A DNA stretch of 64,000 nt from a virus: positions 309,468 to 373,467 of IMG/VR virus record IMGVR_UViG_3300044640_002737. One strand, given 5' to 3'. Positions within the stretch are counted from its first letter, which is position 1; each line of letters begins with the position of its first letter. Below, one piece after another: positions 43,901-52,819 of this stretch. The translations under genes and the position numbers were made by a program. The notes below the pieces were generated by a model. The model worked only from the letters and a program-made list of their open reading frames with translations. It made no database searches and was not told the DNA's origin.

Positions 43901-44274
43901 TCACCGTTATATTCTTCGGTATCAAGTGAATATGACTGATACGTAACTTCATCAGGATTTGCAGTCTCCTCATCATCATTTAATCTTAAAAGATTTAACG
44001 CGAAAACAGGACCTGTATTTAAACATGTTAGTATGGATCTTTGGAAAAAAGATCCTTTGTTTTCTAATGATCTATCAACATCTCCAAAGATCGATATCAT
44101 TGTAGTAACATCCGGTATATAAACCGGAGTATTAAAAGGACCTTTGTTAGAAAATCCAACAACCAGTCTTATCGTTTGTGATGTTAATATAACATTCTGA
44201 GATGCGTCAAACTCAAGTGTGTAGACTCCAGATGCTCTGAATTGAGAATAGTCTATTTTTACCTTATTTGCCAT
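40921..44274 (-). CDS. gp18: Contractile tail sheath protein, gp18 type, enlarged (1117 aa)
   Basis: The N-terminus ASGVYTLEFDASQNV and VVGFSNKGPFNTPVYIP and the C-terminal third (RNVEVPPSAYVSNNFLRKFANGEPYAIIAGQKRGVI, NPIIKRRGIGVVIFGNQTAYQ, VRDLLISVENDVQEILANYLFDFND) match T4-type sheath proteins, which fold around the tube and contract. T4 gp18 has 659 residues; the extra 450 or so lie mainly in the middle (about residues 250-750), rich in Ser, Thr, Gly and Asn, probably surface-exposed domains. Late-promoter motif GATATATAG at 44304-44312. Confidence 0.9.
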   Translation of the reverse strand: MANKVKIDYSQFRASGVYTLEFDASQNVILTSQTIRLVVGFSNKGPFNTPVYIPDVTTMISIFGDVDRSLENKGSFFQRSILTCLNTGPVFALNLLRLNDDEETANPDEVTYQSYSLDTEEYNGEVTSRLYSSYYNKERFWFADPNYFLATLSVADQGKLFNLTNLGKSPMSIITRKSTDSSRPLRGYDIFAIDWYGADNVPSFMHPYDYMADYFIDVIAIYGDWTNYQALALDPKWSTYFTDNGFIKSRIDNFLSEPDVSIVTSVTGCIIPDFVDLNGVTQYIQVLINNSTPSTGLFCAIDEQAFDDICANGSKIDLVGNHLIDELTGDSDLATPRINFLSYDQVLVSDYLYTQNVIGVTGATGFNSATGATVYTTGSKVGTLYTLTGNSGATAGIVQQSFLPYDANAYDGGLHYLQTSGTYGTTAGYLQNAANVNSLKTFLTVTSSNDEKFILGVVSGYTGGLTGALLNQFAEADLVKLKVTGTRDISGALRIFWTHPLDTSFYRGQGITVTPTFNLTSYNTGASGSNPSFYTNAYQFGNSDYLDIINVATPSGVTGPGAPTGTSNVLVGYNASALFQDNKYAEITDGDIAWTSSDGTSLRYLGFESTVDKDQFNMVYTRAFSNVSRANETITNIPAFASTYASNNIGLPVGTQDFDIISQEGSINQFVDCTKIDVTTFLVTLDSNSNVPFSVGDLVVSTDLDICEPATGNRQSRLAKITSVAMTTTLGTYRVTSARPVLYYTSGTGIRVQKFKSIAQFTRSFDFSYLSGFTMNESHRPNGSDARISEILDVMYDTNIAKTLAAKDVISFRYIVDTFSGQILPNSKYQLSRLAKLRQQALALINAPSMAQFRASTDPRFTDAPTAANPYPRLNTAYIVDGGNLSLNPSYTFSLPSEDEGAKYAAFYSPYITVRENNRNVEVPPSAYVSNNFLRKFANGEPYAIIAGQKRGVISGGNIVGVEYDFTDEDRGNLEPFGINPIIKRRGIGVVIFGNQTAYQQVNSAFNLVHVRDLLISVENDVQEILANYLFDFNDDSIRLEIKTLVDNYLDGVRAGGGIYAYQTVMDASNNTPAIIDMNMGIIDIIIEPARGIQKFINRITVTRTGGIASGGFIQFA

Positions 44275-44303
44275 TATTTATTAAAGATATTTTTGCTTCT
44301 AGA

Positions 44304-44312
44304 CTATATATC
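44304..44312 (-). promoter_or_regulatory. Candidate late promoter GATATATAG
   Basis: Minus-strand GATATATAG lies 29 nt before the sheath ATG at 44274 in the 69-nt gap after the terminase gene. Confidence 0.65.
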
Positions 44313-44343
44313 AAAAACAAAATGGGAATTATGTGTTATACTA

Positions 44344-46164
44344 TTACATCATGCTATTAAAGTCTCCAAACATTTTACCGTCCTTCGTACTTGGACCTCT
44401 TCCGTCTTCTTCTCCAGTTTGTCCATCCTCAAGTTTTTTTATTATGAGATCCTTATATGAATTATCTTCAAGTTCGTCAAATACCTCCCCGACCAATTGG
44501 TTAAAGTCATATCCCTCGAATAATCCGGGAAGATTAACCAGTGTCATTGCAACGTCATCGTGTCCACTCTGGCTAGAATATGTGCCTCTGTTATTTAGAC
44601 CAAAGGTGAAAAGTTCAGGTACCGTCCATTTTTTATCATTTACCAGTATTCTATCGCTTTTTATCAATCCTCTTAGTACCTCGCAATATTTCATTTTATT
44701 TTTCTCGTTGTACTTTATACCAACTTTCATGACTCTAGCAGCTTCTGTGTGCTTGGTAAATAAAAACATCTCATCGAAAAAATCCTCCCTCGCCATCAAT
44801 TTCTCATAAAGCAATTCACCTTTATAATTCATCTCGAGAGCTATTTTAACTCTATCCACAGTAAGGATTTCGCTACATAATAATTGAAGAAGCTTCGTTA
44901 CCTCTTCTAATTTTATCTCATTATCCCTAAACACACCAACCTGGACAAGGCCGAAAAAATCAGCTTCATCTTCAAACTCTTCTATTTTTTCTATTATAAA
45001 CTTAGGAAGAGGCGTTACTTTAAATATATTTATAACAGTAAAGTCACCGCTACCGCCACCGCTTAGATCTATTGATATAACAAATTTTTTCCCCGGCTGA
45101 TTACATTTATCTATATCAAACTTTGGATGCCATAATAGATTCTCGTAATTTACATCACCATAATGAAGAGCACTTAATTCCCTCCATTCATACTCAACCT
45201 CGTTTCTTCTAATCTTTTTTAATTCATCTGAACCTAAAAGTAAACTCGAAGAGCTTAAAAATTGATTACCGTACTCCTGATTAAATAATTCCTCGCTTCC
45301 AAGGTTACCAATCTCCCTCTTTTTCCATTCATCATCCCTGCCTGGAACTTGCCACCAGTCAACTCTGATCGGATTAAAACTATTTTCCCCCGTTATTGCA
45401 CCCTGATAAATGTCATAGAACTTATTCATTCCATTTGGGGTCGATGTTATTATTATTCGGGAAACCTTGGATGATGATACGGTCGGGTAAGTCGATCTAA
45501 AGAAAGCCTCCATAAAATTAGGATTAATATGGGCAAACTCATCCATGTATAGAAAATGTATGGTAAAACCAATACCTGAAGTTTTAGTTGTGGTTTTAGC
45601 TAATACCCTACACCCATTATCAAATCTCATTGTCATAACATTATTGACAACCATACCGGGTTTCATGTAAAAGGGAAGTCCCTTTATAATTGATTTTATC
45701 TTATCCATTAATTCCTCCGCAGTGTCACCGACGTTAGCAAGAATCATCGCATTTTTATCGTGATTGAAAAGTAGATACCAAACTAATATAATCGAGGAAG
45801 TTATAGATTTACCAACCTGTCGGGGTGCTAAGAATATATTAAATCTATTATTCTGGTATTCTCTAAGAACTGATGATTGGTAATCTCTAAGACGTATATA
45901 ATCCAATCCGGTGTCAGTCATTACTTTACAATACTTAGCAAAATAACTAACGTCCTCCGCACATTTTTTCATCTCTAATATTTCATCACCGGTATATTCC
46001 CAAAGAATATTAGATCTCTTCAGTTCAGGATCCTGGTCATGAAAGGGATTGTCAACCTCTTTATAATCCAATCCATCCTCATCGACTCTTCTTAATAATT
46101 CATCAACTCTGGCTGTTGTCCAGTAGGATGTTTCTTGTTGCTCTGCTGCGGGTAAATTACTCAT
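44344..46164 (-). CDS. gp17: Terminase large subunit (gp17)
   Basis: This 606-residue packaging motor has Walker A APRQVGKS at 113-120, Walker B FLYMDE at 204-209, the coupling motif ITSTPNG at 239-245 and the RNase H-type nuclease acids Asp366 (SIDLSGGG), Glu444 (ALEMNYKG) and Asp536/Asp537 (SGHDDVAM). All catalytic residues are intact. It cuts concatemeric DNA and drives it through the portal. It follows the gp16-like gene by 8 nt. Confidence 0.96.
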   Translation of the reverse strand: MSNLPAAEQQETSYWTTARVDELLRRVDEDGLDYKEVDNPFHDQDPELKRSNILWEYTGDEILEMKKCAEDVSYFAKYCKVMTDTGLDYIRLRDYQSSVLREYQNNRFNIFLAPRQVGKSITSSIILVWYLLFNHDKNAMILANVGDTAEELMDKIKSIIKGLPFYMKPGMVVNNVMTMRFDNGCRVLAKTTTKTSGIGFTIHFLYMDEFAHINPNFMEAFFRSTYPTVSSSKVSRIIITSTPNGMNKFYDIYQGAITGENSFNPIRVDWWQVPGRDDEWKKREIGNLGSEELFNQEYGNQFLSSSSLLLGSDELKKIRRNEVEYEWRELSALHYGDVNYENLLWHPKFDIDKCNQPGKKFVISIDLSGGGSGDFTVINIFKVTPLPKFIIEKIEEFEDEADFFGLVQVGVFRDNEIKLEEVTKLLQLLCSEILTVDRVKIALEMNYKGELLYEKLMAREDFFDEMFLFTKHTEAARVMKVGIKYNEKNKMKYCEVLRGLIKSDRILVNDKKWTVPELFTFGLNNRGTYSSQSGHDDVAMTLVNLPGLFEGYDFNQLVGEVFDELEDNSYKDLIIKKLEDGQTGEEDGRGPSTKDGKMFGDFNSMM

Positions 46165-46172
46165 TGATCCAA

Positions 46173-46961
46173 TTATTCTAATATATCGTCCTCAACTGAA
46201 TAATCCTCCATACCAGAATCTAAATCTTCCTGTATACTTCTAGGATTATTAATATCTATTATCTTTTTCTGTCTAGCATTTACCACCGAATTAGGATCGA
46301 CTATCTCGGGAGTTAAATCAACAACCTCAGAGCTATTTATAATATCTCTTAAACCCTCCATTATACCTCTAGTTCCTCTGGATCTAATACCATCGCCATT
46401 ATTCATAGCTGGAGCATAAGATCCATCCGAGGTATATTCTTGGTCCATCACAACACCACTAGAATGTCTTTTTTCGTCCGACTCAATCCTAGTTTTCTTG
46501 TAATTTTGTTCCATCTTCTCGAGATATCCCTGGTAATCCTTGGGCATCTGCATGATTTGGGATTGTAATTGTGCAAGAACTTCGAACAGTCTAGGGTGCA
46601 TGTTACCAAGATCTATTTCCTCTAGTAATTTGGTAATTGCATGTTGAGATGACTTTAGCTGAAACATCATCGCTGATATATTCATGGTGTCCATCTTTTT
46701 TTTAAACTCAACATGGGTAGCATCGTTCTTAGATAAATTATCTAAATAAAAATTGGATATTGAATCTAAAAGAGCCTTTGCCTCCGATAATGCAGTGGAT
46801 TTTTCTGTTGCAAAATCCATAACTTCCGTACTTTTTAATCTTGGCAGATCTTCAGTATCAGCTGCTATATTATCCAATGCTTCCTCCATTATAATGGAAT
46901 CTAAGCTTTCTTTAATTTTTTCTTCCAGAACTTTTTCCGGTTTTGGTTTTCTTCTTGGCAT
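46173..46961 (-). CDS. gp16: Terminase small subunit, gp16-like
   Basis: Central helices (about residues 95-160) match T4 gp16: HPRLFEVLAQLQSQIMQMPKDYQGYLEKMEQ corresponds to gp16 [31 protein letters not shown] in spacing and charge. The 262-residue protein is longer than T4 gp16 (164), with an acidic C-terminal tail. It would recognise DNA and regulate gp17 ATPase and nuclease activity. Position directly before gp17 supports the call. Confidence 0.72.
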   Translation of the reverse strand: MPRRKPKPEKVLEEKIKESLDSIIMEEALDNIAADTEDLPRLKSTEVMDFATEKSTALSEAKALLDSISNFYLDNLSKNDATHVEFKKKMDTMNISAMMFQLKSSQHAITKLLEEIDLGNMHPRLFEVLAQLQSQIMQMPKDYQGYLEKMEQNYKKTRIESDEKRHSSGVVMDQEYTSDGSYAPAMNNGDGIRSRGTRGIMEGLRDIINSSEVVDLTPEIVDPNSVVNARQKKIIDINNPRSIQEDLDSGMEDYSVEDDILE

Positions 46962-46964
46962 AAT

Positions 46965-49454
46965 TTATCTATTTCTAGCAAACTTAGGTGCTTTTAATAA
47001 TGGTTTTGCGTTATCTATTATATGTGCTAATTGTGCATCTCTAACTACATTCTGATTCAGAACTGTAGATTGTGTATCTATATCTATCATATTCTTAAAT
47101 AATCTAATATTAGTTAAGAATATCGGACCAGTAAATATTTTATATGAATTATCATCGGTACCATAGAACGGACTAGCTGTATCGTTATTTATTACAGATG
47201 GAGCATTGAATAATATAGGATCGGTAAACATTCTTACAACCTCGTGAACCTTGTTAAGTTTACTAGTCTGCTCATTAGGATTTACCGGATCATATGACAT
47301 TTCCCATACATTTGCAGAAATCTGCTTATAAACATTGGAGAAGTTTACAACGATTGAATACCAATCACCGTAAACTGGTGTAAATTGGAGAGGTGAGTTT
47401 ATTATTGTATCATTCAATCTTATCACTAAACTACCAGTCTCTAAAAACTGGTTACCTGTATCATCCATTACTCCGGAATGAACTATATCCACTCTGAATC
47501 CTTTTATCGAATCATCCATATCCTGATATAAACCACTAATCAAATTTCGACTTTGTGCTTTTTGCATTCTCCATATTATGGTGCCTTCGGAAAAAACTGT
47601 GGTGTTATTAACAACAGTGAATCTATATTCATCCAAAACTGAGACTACCTGATATCCACCCGAATGATGTTTGTCACCTTTAATAGCTACATATCCATTA
47701 GGATTTGATGCGTATGATTGCCAGCTCTCAAGTCTATGTCTTTTAGGGAATGAATTAAAGTATAATAAATCATCGGTAGAATTCTCTAGGGTCAAGTTTA
47801 TTACAGGATATGGTCTTCTTAATAATTGCTGATTGTCATAGTAATTTCTTATATTAAACCATGTAGTAAATGCTAATTCTGTGGACGAATCGGATTTTGG
47901 TAAGAATTTATATCTAATTGCATTTCTATATCTGTCCGGGTCATACCCGAATTCAGAATCATCATTAAATGATGCAGATAAATCATAATAATTATTAGCA
48001 ACTATGGTCCAGTTATTATTTAGGTCATATTCAATTGTTTGAAGCTCCTTATAGATATATGATCTTATAGGATCTTGAGACAATTGTGTTATTGTGGTTG
48101 CGTATTGCTGTGGTTTGGTAGCTTTAGTTTCCTCGTCTCTAGTTTCAGCTCCAAATAGATCGCTTGTTGTTAAAGATATTCCCTCCAGCTCCTCTTTATA
48201 AGCTGGGTCCTGAAAATACGTATTACTTTTAGGTGTGTATTTTTTAAGCTCAACCTTAAAGTAAACAGGGGAATTCATAAAATCTCTAAAAAGATATGTA
48301 GAATTTATTTCATATATTCTATTTGCAATAGGAAAATAAAGAATATCTCTCTTCCTTGGTTGCGATCCCTTACCAAATATACTCTCGAAATATCTTTTGT
48401 CAATCTGTATTTCAAAAGGTTCTTCAAACTGAAGACCGAATGGGTCAAAGTTCATTTTATTGTCAGGAAACTGATTTTGCGGAACCACTATCTTAACACA
48501 TTTCTCGTCAACTACATTGAATAAAGTATATTCCCTAAGTATAACATCTTTCCCTCGGGCTTGCGGTTGTATTGAATAATAGTTTGCTTCCAGTCCAAAA
48601 ACATTATTAACCATTAAACTAAGATCCTGATATAAATTTAGAGCACGATTAACAGCATATGGATTAAAAGTAAAATTACAGTTTGAAAATACAACCGGCC
48701 TAGATGAAACCTCATTTGTGCAAACTGGTGCTGGTTTATAAATAACAACCTCCGGGGTTGGCCCATAATCTAGGTCCAATTCAAAAGAAACTATAACTAT
48801 AGTAGGATCTATGGGTTCCTCGGTATTATAGATTATAGTCCCGTCATCATTAATTAGAACCGAGGTAAATCTAAATTCGGGATAGAATTTGTTATTGGGA
48901 TCTAATGCTATATCAAAGAGAGAGGAAAATTCATTAGTTAGTCCACCTAAAGCAGTACCTACGTTTGTCCATAAAGACCAGCTTTTACCATCTATACTAT
49001 ATCTAAAATCTATTGATATGTCATTCGCATCTAATATAGATCCTGAGTTATTACTATTCGATGCATCTATTATCCATCCATTAAATTTAGTAACATTCTC
49101 GAAAGGTTTATCCCATGATAACACCCTATAATTACCTATATAGGTGAAGTTTAATGCACTATCTAATTGTTCTATTCTTAGATCATAGTAAGATGAATCC
49201 TCGCACGGTTTGTAAAAGGTTTCCCCGTTTATTGTTACCTGATGATATCCACCACAGCCTATCTGCTGTGATCTAGCCATTGCACCCTCGGGGGTAGAGA
49301 ATATATTATCAGTTGATGAGCTTTTTACTTTGTCTGTATTCTGTAGTCCATCATGATAATTAAATCTCTGATCCGATAGATTATATTGCTCACCACTGGT
49401 ATTGTATACAGGAGTGGTTGGCTTTGGAAACTTATCTTCTGGTACGAAACTCAT
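46965..49454 (-). CDS. Large structural protein with C-terminal lectin-like domain (829 aa)
   Basis: Mostly beta-rich and Asn/Tyr/Asp-rich, typical of tail or neck appendage proteins. It has CGGYHQVTINGETFYKPCED near 67-88 and, towards the C-terminus (about 690-800), YGDWYSIVVNFSN and YKIFTGPIFLTNIRLFKN, which resemble LamG/concanavalin-type lectin folds. The end, VVRDAQLAHIIDNAKPLLKAPKF, is amphipathic. In T4, genes 13-15 (neck and tail terminator) lie before 16-17, but this is much larger. It overlaps nothing and has its own GATATATAC promoter motif. Confidence 0.6.
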   Translation of the reverse strand: MSFVPEDKFPKPTTPVYNTSGEQYNLSDQRFNYHDGLQNTDKVKSSSTDNIFSTPEGAMARSQQIGCGGYHQVTINGETFYKPCEDSSYYDLRIEQLDSALNFTYIGNYRVLSWDKPFENVTKFNGWIIDASNSNNSGSILDANDISIDFRYSIDGKSWSLWTNVGTALGGLTNEFSSLFDIALDPNNKFYPEFRFTSVLINDDGTIIYNTEEPIDPTIVIVSFELDLDYGPTPEVVIYKPAPVCTNEVSSRPVVFSNCNFTFNPYAVNRALNLYQDLSLMVNNVFGLEANYYSIQPQARGKDVILREYTLFNVVDEKCVKIVVPQNQFPDNKMNFDPFGLQFEEPFEIQIDKRYFESIFGKGSQPRKRDILYFPIANRIYEINSTYLFRDFMNSPVYFKVELKKYTPKSNTYFQDPAYKEELEGISLTTSDLFGAETRDEETKATKPQQYATTITQLSQDPIRSYIYKELQTIEYDLNNNWTIVANNYYDLSASFNDDSEFGYDPDRYRNAIRYKFLPKSDSSTELAFTTWFNIRNYYDNQQLLRRPYPVINLTLENSTDDLLYFNSFPKRHRLESWQSYASNPNGYVAIKGDKHHSGGYQVVSVLDEYRFTVVNNTTVFSEGTIIWRMQKAQSRNLISGLYQDMDDSIKGFRVDIVHSGVMDDTGNQFLETGSLVIRLNDTIINSPLQFTPVYGDWYSIVVNFSNVYKQISANVWEMSYDPVNPNEQTSKLNKVHEVVRMFTDPILFNAPSVINNDTASPFYGTDDNSYKIFTGPIFLTNIRLFKNMIDIDTQSTVLNQNVVRDAQLAHIIDNAKPLLKAPKFARNR

Positions 49455-49470
49455 CTTTTTAATTATTTAT

Positions 49471-49479
49471 GTATATATC
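49471..49479 (-). promoter_or_regulatory. Candidate late promoter GATATATAC
   Basis: Minus-strand GATATATAC lies 16 nt before the ATG at 49454 and directly after the terminator at 49481-49517, so it begins the structural-terminase transcript. Confidence 0.65.
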
Positions 49480-49480
49480 T

Positions 49481-49517
49481 AAAAAGAAAATGCTGGACTT
49501 ATGATCCAGCATTTTCT
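49481..49517 (-). terminator. Intrinsic terminator ending the surface-modification operon
   Basis: A perfect 13-bp stem, AGAAAATGCTGGA (49485-49497) with TCCAGCATTTTCT (49505-49517), has a 7-nt loop, and the minus-strand 3' side continues TTTTTA. It is 13 nt after the stop of the DUF6165 gene. Confidence 0.88.
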
Positions 49518-49530
49518 CAATTTCTAATAC

Positions 49531-49902
49531 TTAGTATTTTTCGTATGATTTTTCCTCGGTAAAAATAGAACCATATTTTAAATTTATATACTTTTTAATT
49601 TCTGACCTTTTGTCATTAGTTATATAAACTGATCTAGCCAAAGATATAAATTCCGAGTCAAATATTTTTCTTCTTTCCTTTATTCTTATCCTATCCTCTA
49701 TCTTCCATAATTCCTCGTTGATTAAAACAAGTCCGGAAAAATCTTCGTAATCAATCAAAAGATCGTTAAATACAATCGAATAGAGGTATTCAAACTCACT
49801 GTTTATATTAACAAGTTTATCCCTATCCGATATATTATTTTTCTTAATTTCTAATATTGATAACTTATCAACAATTTCTCCCACAGAAACGTCTATTCGC
49901 AT
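49531..49902 (-). CDS. DUF6165-like small protein (123 aa)
   Basis: The N-terminal block IDVSVGEIVDKLSILEIKKNNISDRDKLVNINSEFEYL is typical of DUF6165 proteins, which often lie beside heptosyltransferases and surface-glycan genes; their function is unknown. The rest is helical, with no catalytic motif. It is the last gene of the operon that begins with the giant fibre, 37 nt after the 959-aa fusion and just before a strong terminator. Confidence 0.65.
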   Translation of the reverse strand: MRIDVSVGEIVDKLSILEIKKNNISDRDKLVNINSEFEYLYSIVFNDLLIDYEDFSGLVLINEELWKIEDRIRIKERRKIFDSEFISLARSVYITNDKRSEIKKYINLKYGSIFTEEKSYEKY

Positions 49903-49939
49903 AAATTAAAAAGTTTTTCTATTTATCATATTTTTAATA

Positions 49940-52819
49940 CTATCTATTATCTATGTATATAAGGACCTCATTATAATACTCTATAAAATGTTCGTTCCAT
50001 AGATCCCATTTTATATCAATACCATCTAATGATAATACCTCATATCGATCGAACTCTATTAATATATTATCCCGGAAATCCCTGAATTTTTCTTTATTTT
50101 CTTTACTCATTAAATGCCATTCGCCGGCAATCTTCTTTATATTTTTTTTAATAAAGTCAAGATTATCTTTCTTAAAAATCTCATATTCACCGCCCTCACA
50201 ATCAGTTTTCATGAAATCTATCCTATTCAGACCGTATAATTTAACGAGCTTATCAAAGGTAATGGATTCCATATGTGTTTCTCCTCCAAATAATTGATCA
50301 TATTCGATAACTCCATTTATATCTGATAATCCCTTATTTATATGAGTAACCGGATTACCTAATGTATTTTTAACTAGTGTAGTAAATTCACTCTCACTAG
50401 GTTCTATACAAAATACATGTTTAGGATTTTTCTTTAATATCGAATATGTGAATGGGCCGACGCTAGAACCAACATCCAATACAATATCGGAATGATCAAC
50501 TTCAAAGAATCTCTCATATATTTTTTGCTCAAATATCTCATTATACATAAGTTTCTTGTGATAATTACCATTAGAACTACCATCGTTCATCCAACCCCAA
50601 TCAAAATTTGGTATGTGATTTTCCCCAATTAATCTATCTATTTCCTTGGTAACCATATTAGAATTAATTTGTTTTGTACACTCAAACATTCTCTCCGAAT
50701 TTTTATGTAATGGACACCAATTCCAATCTCCAGCATCTAGCATTTCCGAATTAAAGCATCCGTGGCAAACATCCTCGTTAATAATTCTATATGTGTCGGA
50801 TGAAGTTTCAGAAAATCTTTCACTAAATCCAGAAATCAAAATGATTGGTAATTTACATGACCAAGCTAGCCAACTTAATCCAGAGCCCAAGCCAATGAAA
50901 AATTCACACTCACACAGATCATTTATTACATCCTGTAGATTTCCGCCTTTAAACACATCAACATTTTTTGGATATGCATTATTCATATATCCGTCTCCCT
51001 CTCTGGAATATATCATGCATTCATAACCAATCGAATTAAGATGATCAATTACCTCTTGCCATCCGTTAGGATTGTTCCAGTATTTGGCCTGAGCAGTTGA
51101 ATGAAATCCTATCCCAACTTTTTTCTTTTTTTTCACGTTAGGTAAATTTAAACGAGGCTTTATTTCCTTATATTCGAGACCGAGTATATCAGTGGCTGTC
51201 TTCTGTAAAGGTTGTTTTCTAAAGTCGTTTGGAACCTTATTATAATCAATATTTCCGTTACTGTCATAATACCATCCAATATTATATTGGGCATATAAAT
51301 TATTTACAGTTTCCCCTGGATTGACAAAAGTAATATTGGGATACTGTTCAATGAATAAGTGATTAATGAACGTAGAAACTATCAATTCGCAATTATGAAT
51401 TTTTCTAAATTCCTCCATGTAAGGTATCCACGCAAGAGTATCACCTAGAGATTTAGATCCAAATGCAATATAAACTCTTCTGTCCCTAAGATCTAATGAA
51501 TTCTTATATATTATTTCACCATTTTCATATACCGTTGTGTCCCATTTGGTATAATATTTTCTGTTTAATTTCGACCAGCTATTAAAATTTAGGAGATCCG
51601 AATGTATAATTTTTCCACCATCAGAGAATTCCACCTTAAATTTATTACTACTACTGCCTCTTAATTCGAAATAGGGCTGACCAACAAAATGTTGTATAAA
51701 CTCGTAGTCATTTTCTATTTTAGGCTGTGGTGTTATTTCTATCTCCATTACCTTCCTATAGAAATCCAATAATGTCCTACCAAAATTAGAATCATCAGGT
51801 ACCTGATATTCAATATCAGATTCAAGCATATCAATAAGTCGTCCCGATATTTCTTTTATATCACCCTCTATCGGAGTGATGTATCCATCATACATGTTAT
51901 AATATTGCGGTAGATTTCTGGCTAATATCTTCATGCCATATCCTATGGCTTCTCTTATAACTAAAGGATTGCATTCCCAGGTAGAATTAAACATCATGGC
52001 GTCACATGCTATCATGAATTCATCAACATCGTCACGCTCCCCCCATATCTTAACATTGCTTGGTAGATTCTTTGTTATATCTCCCCAGTAATTTTCGAAA
52101 TTTGGAGCTAAATTACCTACAAAATGAAAAAATACATCAGGACTAGATGATTCTATGAATCTAGCAATTTCTATTCCCTCTCCCTGATTCTTTCCACTAG
52201 TCCATAATCCAACATTGAGAACGTTTTTCTTATTTCTATCAAATCCCAGTTTTTTGATAGAATTCTTCCTATTTTTTATTCTTATATCTGTTTTATTCTC
52301 ATATGGATATAGATGAAGCTCCTTATATGAGGACTCAGATGCGAATGTTTTTTCCGTATGATGTGGTGAAATTAATGAATATGCATCAGGTTTTAATTTT
52401 TTAAATTCTTTCGGATCAAACCAAATATTATGACAGGTTTCAATCATTCTCCAGCTTCTATCATCGGAATATAACATGTTAATTAAATCAGCAGGGATCT
52501 TATTAAAACTTTCAAATCCCTCTAATATTTCCTCTGAATGAACTAAATCTATATCATTATCCTTAATTATCTGAATTATCTCATATTTTCTTCTAGTATC
52601 GGATGTATCCCCCAGTGTAAAGAAATGATCACTGTCAATCATTTCAAGTATTGAATTTCTTTGGACAACATAGGTATCACTAAATTTGGAGTACTCGACA
52701 ACAAAGATTTCTATCTCATCACTATATTCATTAAGTTTCTGTATTCTCTTCAGTGCGAACTGAGGCATTCCACCGGTTGATAGATGTGGGGTTAAATATA
52801 ATAGTTTAATTCTCTTCAT
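49940..52819 (-). CDS. Three-domain enzyme: GT4-like glycosyltransferase, TibC-type O-heptosyltransferase, FkbM methyltransferase
   Basis: Residues 1-355 are a GT-B glycosyltransferase (TPHLSTGGMPQ near the N-terminus; NVGLWTSGKNQ at 202-212; AMMFNSTWECNPLVIREAIGYG at 274-295). Residues about 370-733 match bacterial autotransporter O-heptosyltransferases (TibC/Aah type): FVGQPYFELRG, SLGDTLAWIPYMEEFRKIHNC at 457-477, YNIGWYYDS, SGLSWLAWSCKLPIILISGFSE and the metal-binding Cys685, Cys688, Cys702 and Cys714. Residues about 775-958 are an FkbM-type methyltransferase (LDVGSSVGPF 781-790, DFMKTDCEGGEYE 868-880). The gene overlaps its upstream neighbour by 14 nt. Substrate inferred: the adjacent fibre, or host surface protein. 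Confidence 0.85.
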   Translation of the reverse strand: MKRIKLLYLTPHLSTGGMPQFALKRIQKLNEYSDEIEIFVVEYSKFSDTYVVQRNSILEMIDSDHFFTLGDTSDTRRKYEIIQIIKDNDIDLVHSEEILEGFESFNKIPADLINMLYSDDRSWRMIETCHNIWFDPKEFKKLKPDAYSLISPHHTEKTFASESSYKELHLYPYENKTDIRIKNRKNSIKKLGFDRNKKNVLNVGLWTSGKNQGEGIEIARFIESSSPDVFFHFVGNLAPNFENYWGDITKNLPSNVKIWGERDDVDEFMIACDAMMFNSTWECNPLVIREAIGYGMKILARNLPQYYNMYDGYITPIEGDIKEISGRLIDMLESDIEYQVPDDSNFGRTLLDFYRKVMEIEITPQPKIENDYEFIQHFVGQPYFELRGSSSNKFKVEFSDGGKIIHSDLLNFNSWSKLNRKYYTKWDTTVYENGEIIYKNSLDLRDRRVYIAFGSKSLGDTLAWIPYMEEFRKIHNCELIVSTFINHLFIEQYPNITFVNPGETVNNLYAQYNIGWYYDSNGNIDYNKVPNDFRKQPLQKTATDILGLEYKEIKPRLNLPNVKKKKKVGIGFHSTAQAKYWNNPNGWQEVIDHLNSIGYECMIYSREGDGYMNNAYPKNVDVFKGGNLQDVINDLCECEFFIGLGSGLSWLAWSCKLPIILISGFSERFSETSSDTYRIINEDVCHGCFNSEMLDAGDWNWCPLHKNSERMFECTKQINSNMVTKEIDRLIGENHIPNFDWGWMNDGSSNGNYHKKLMYNEIFEQKIYERFFEVDHSDIVLDVGSSVGPFTYSILKKNPKHVFCIEPSESEFTTLVKNTLGNPVTHINKGLSDINGVIEYDQLFGGETHMESITFDKLVKLYGLNRIDFMKTDCEGGEYEIFKKDNLDFIKKNIKKIAGEWHLMSKENKEKFRDFRDNILIEFDRYEVLSLDGIDIKWDLWNEHFIEYYNEVLIYIDNR

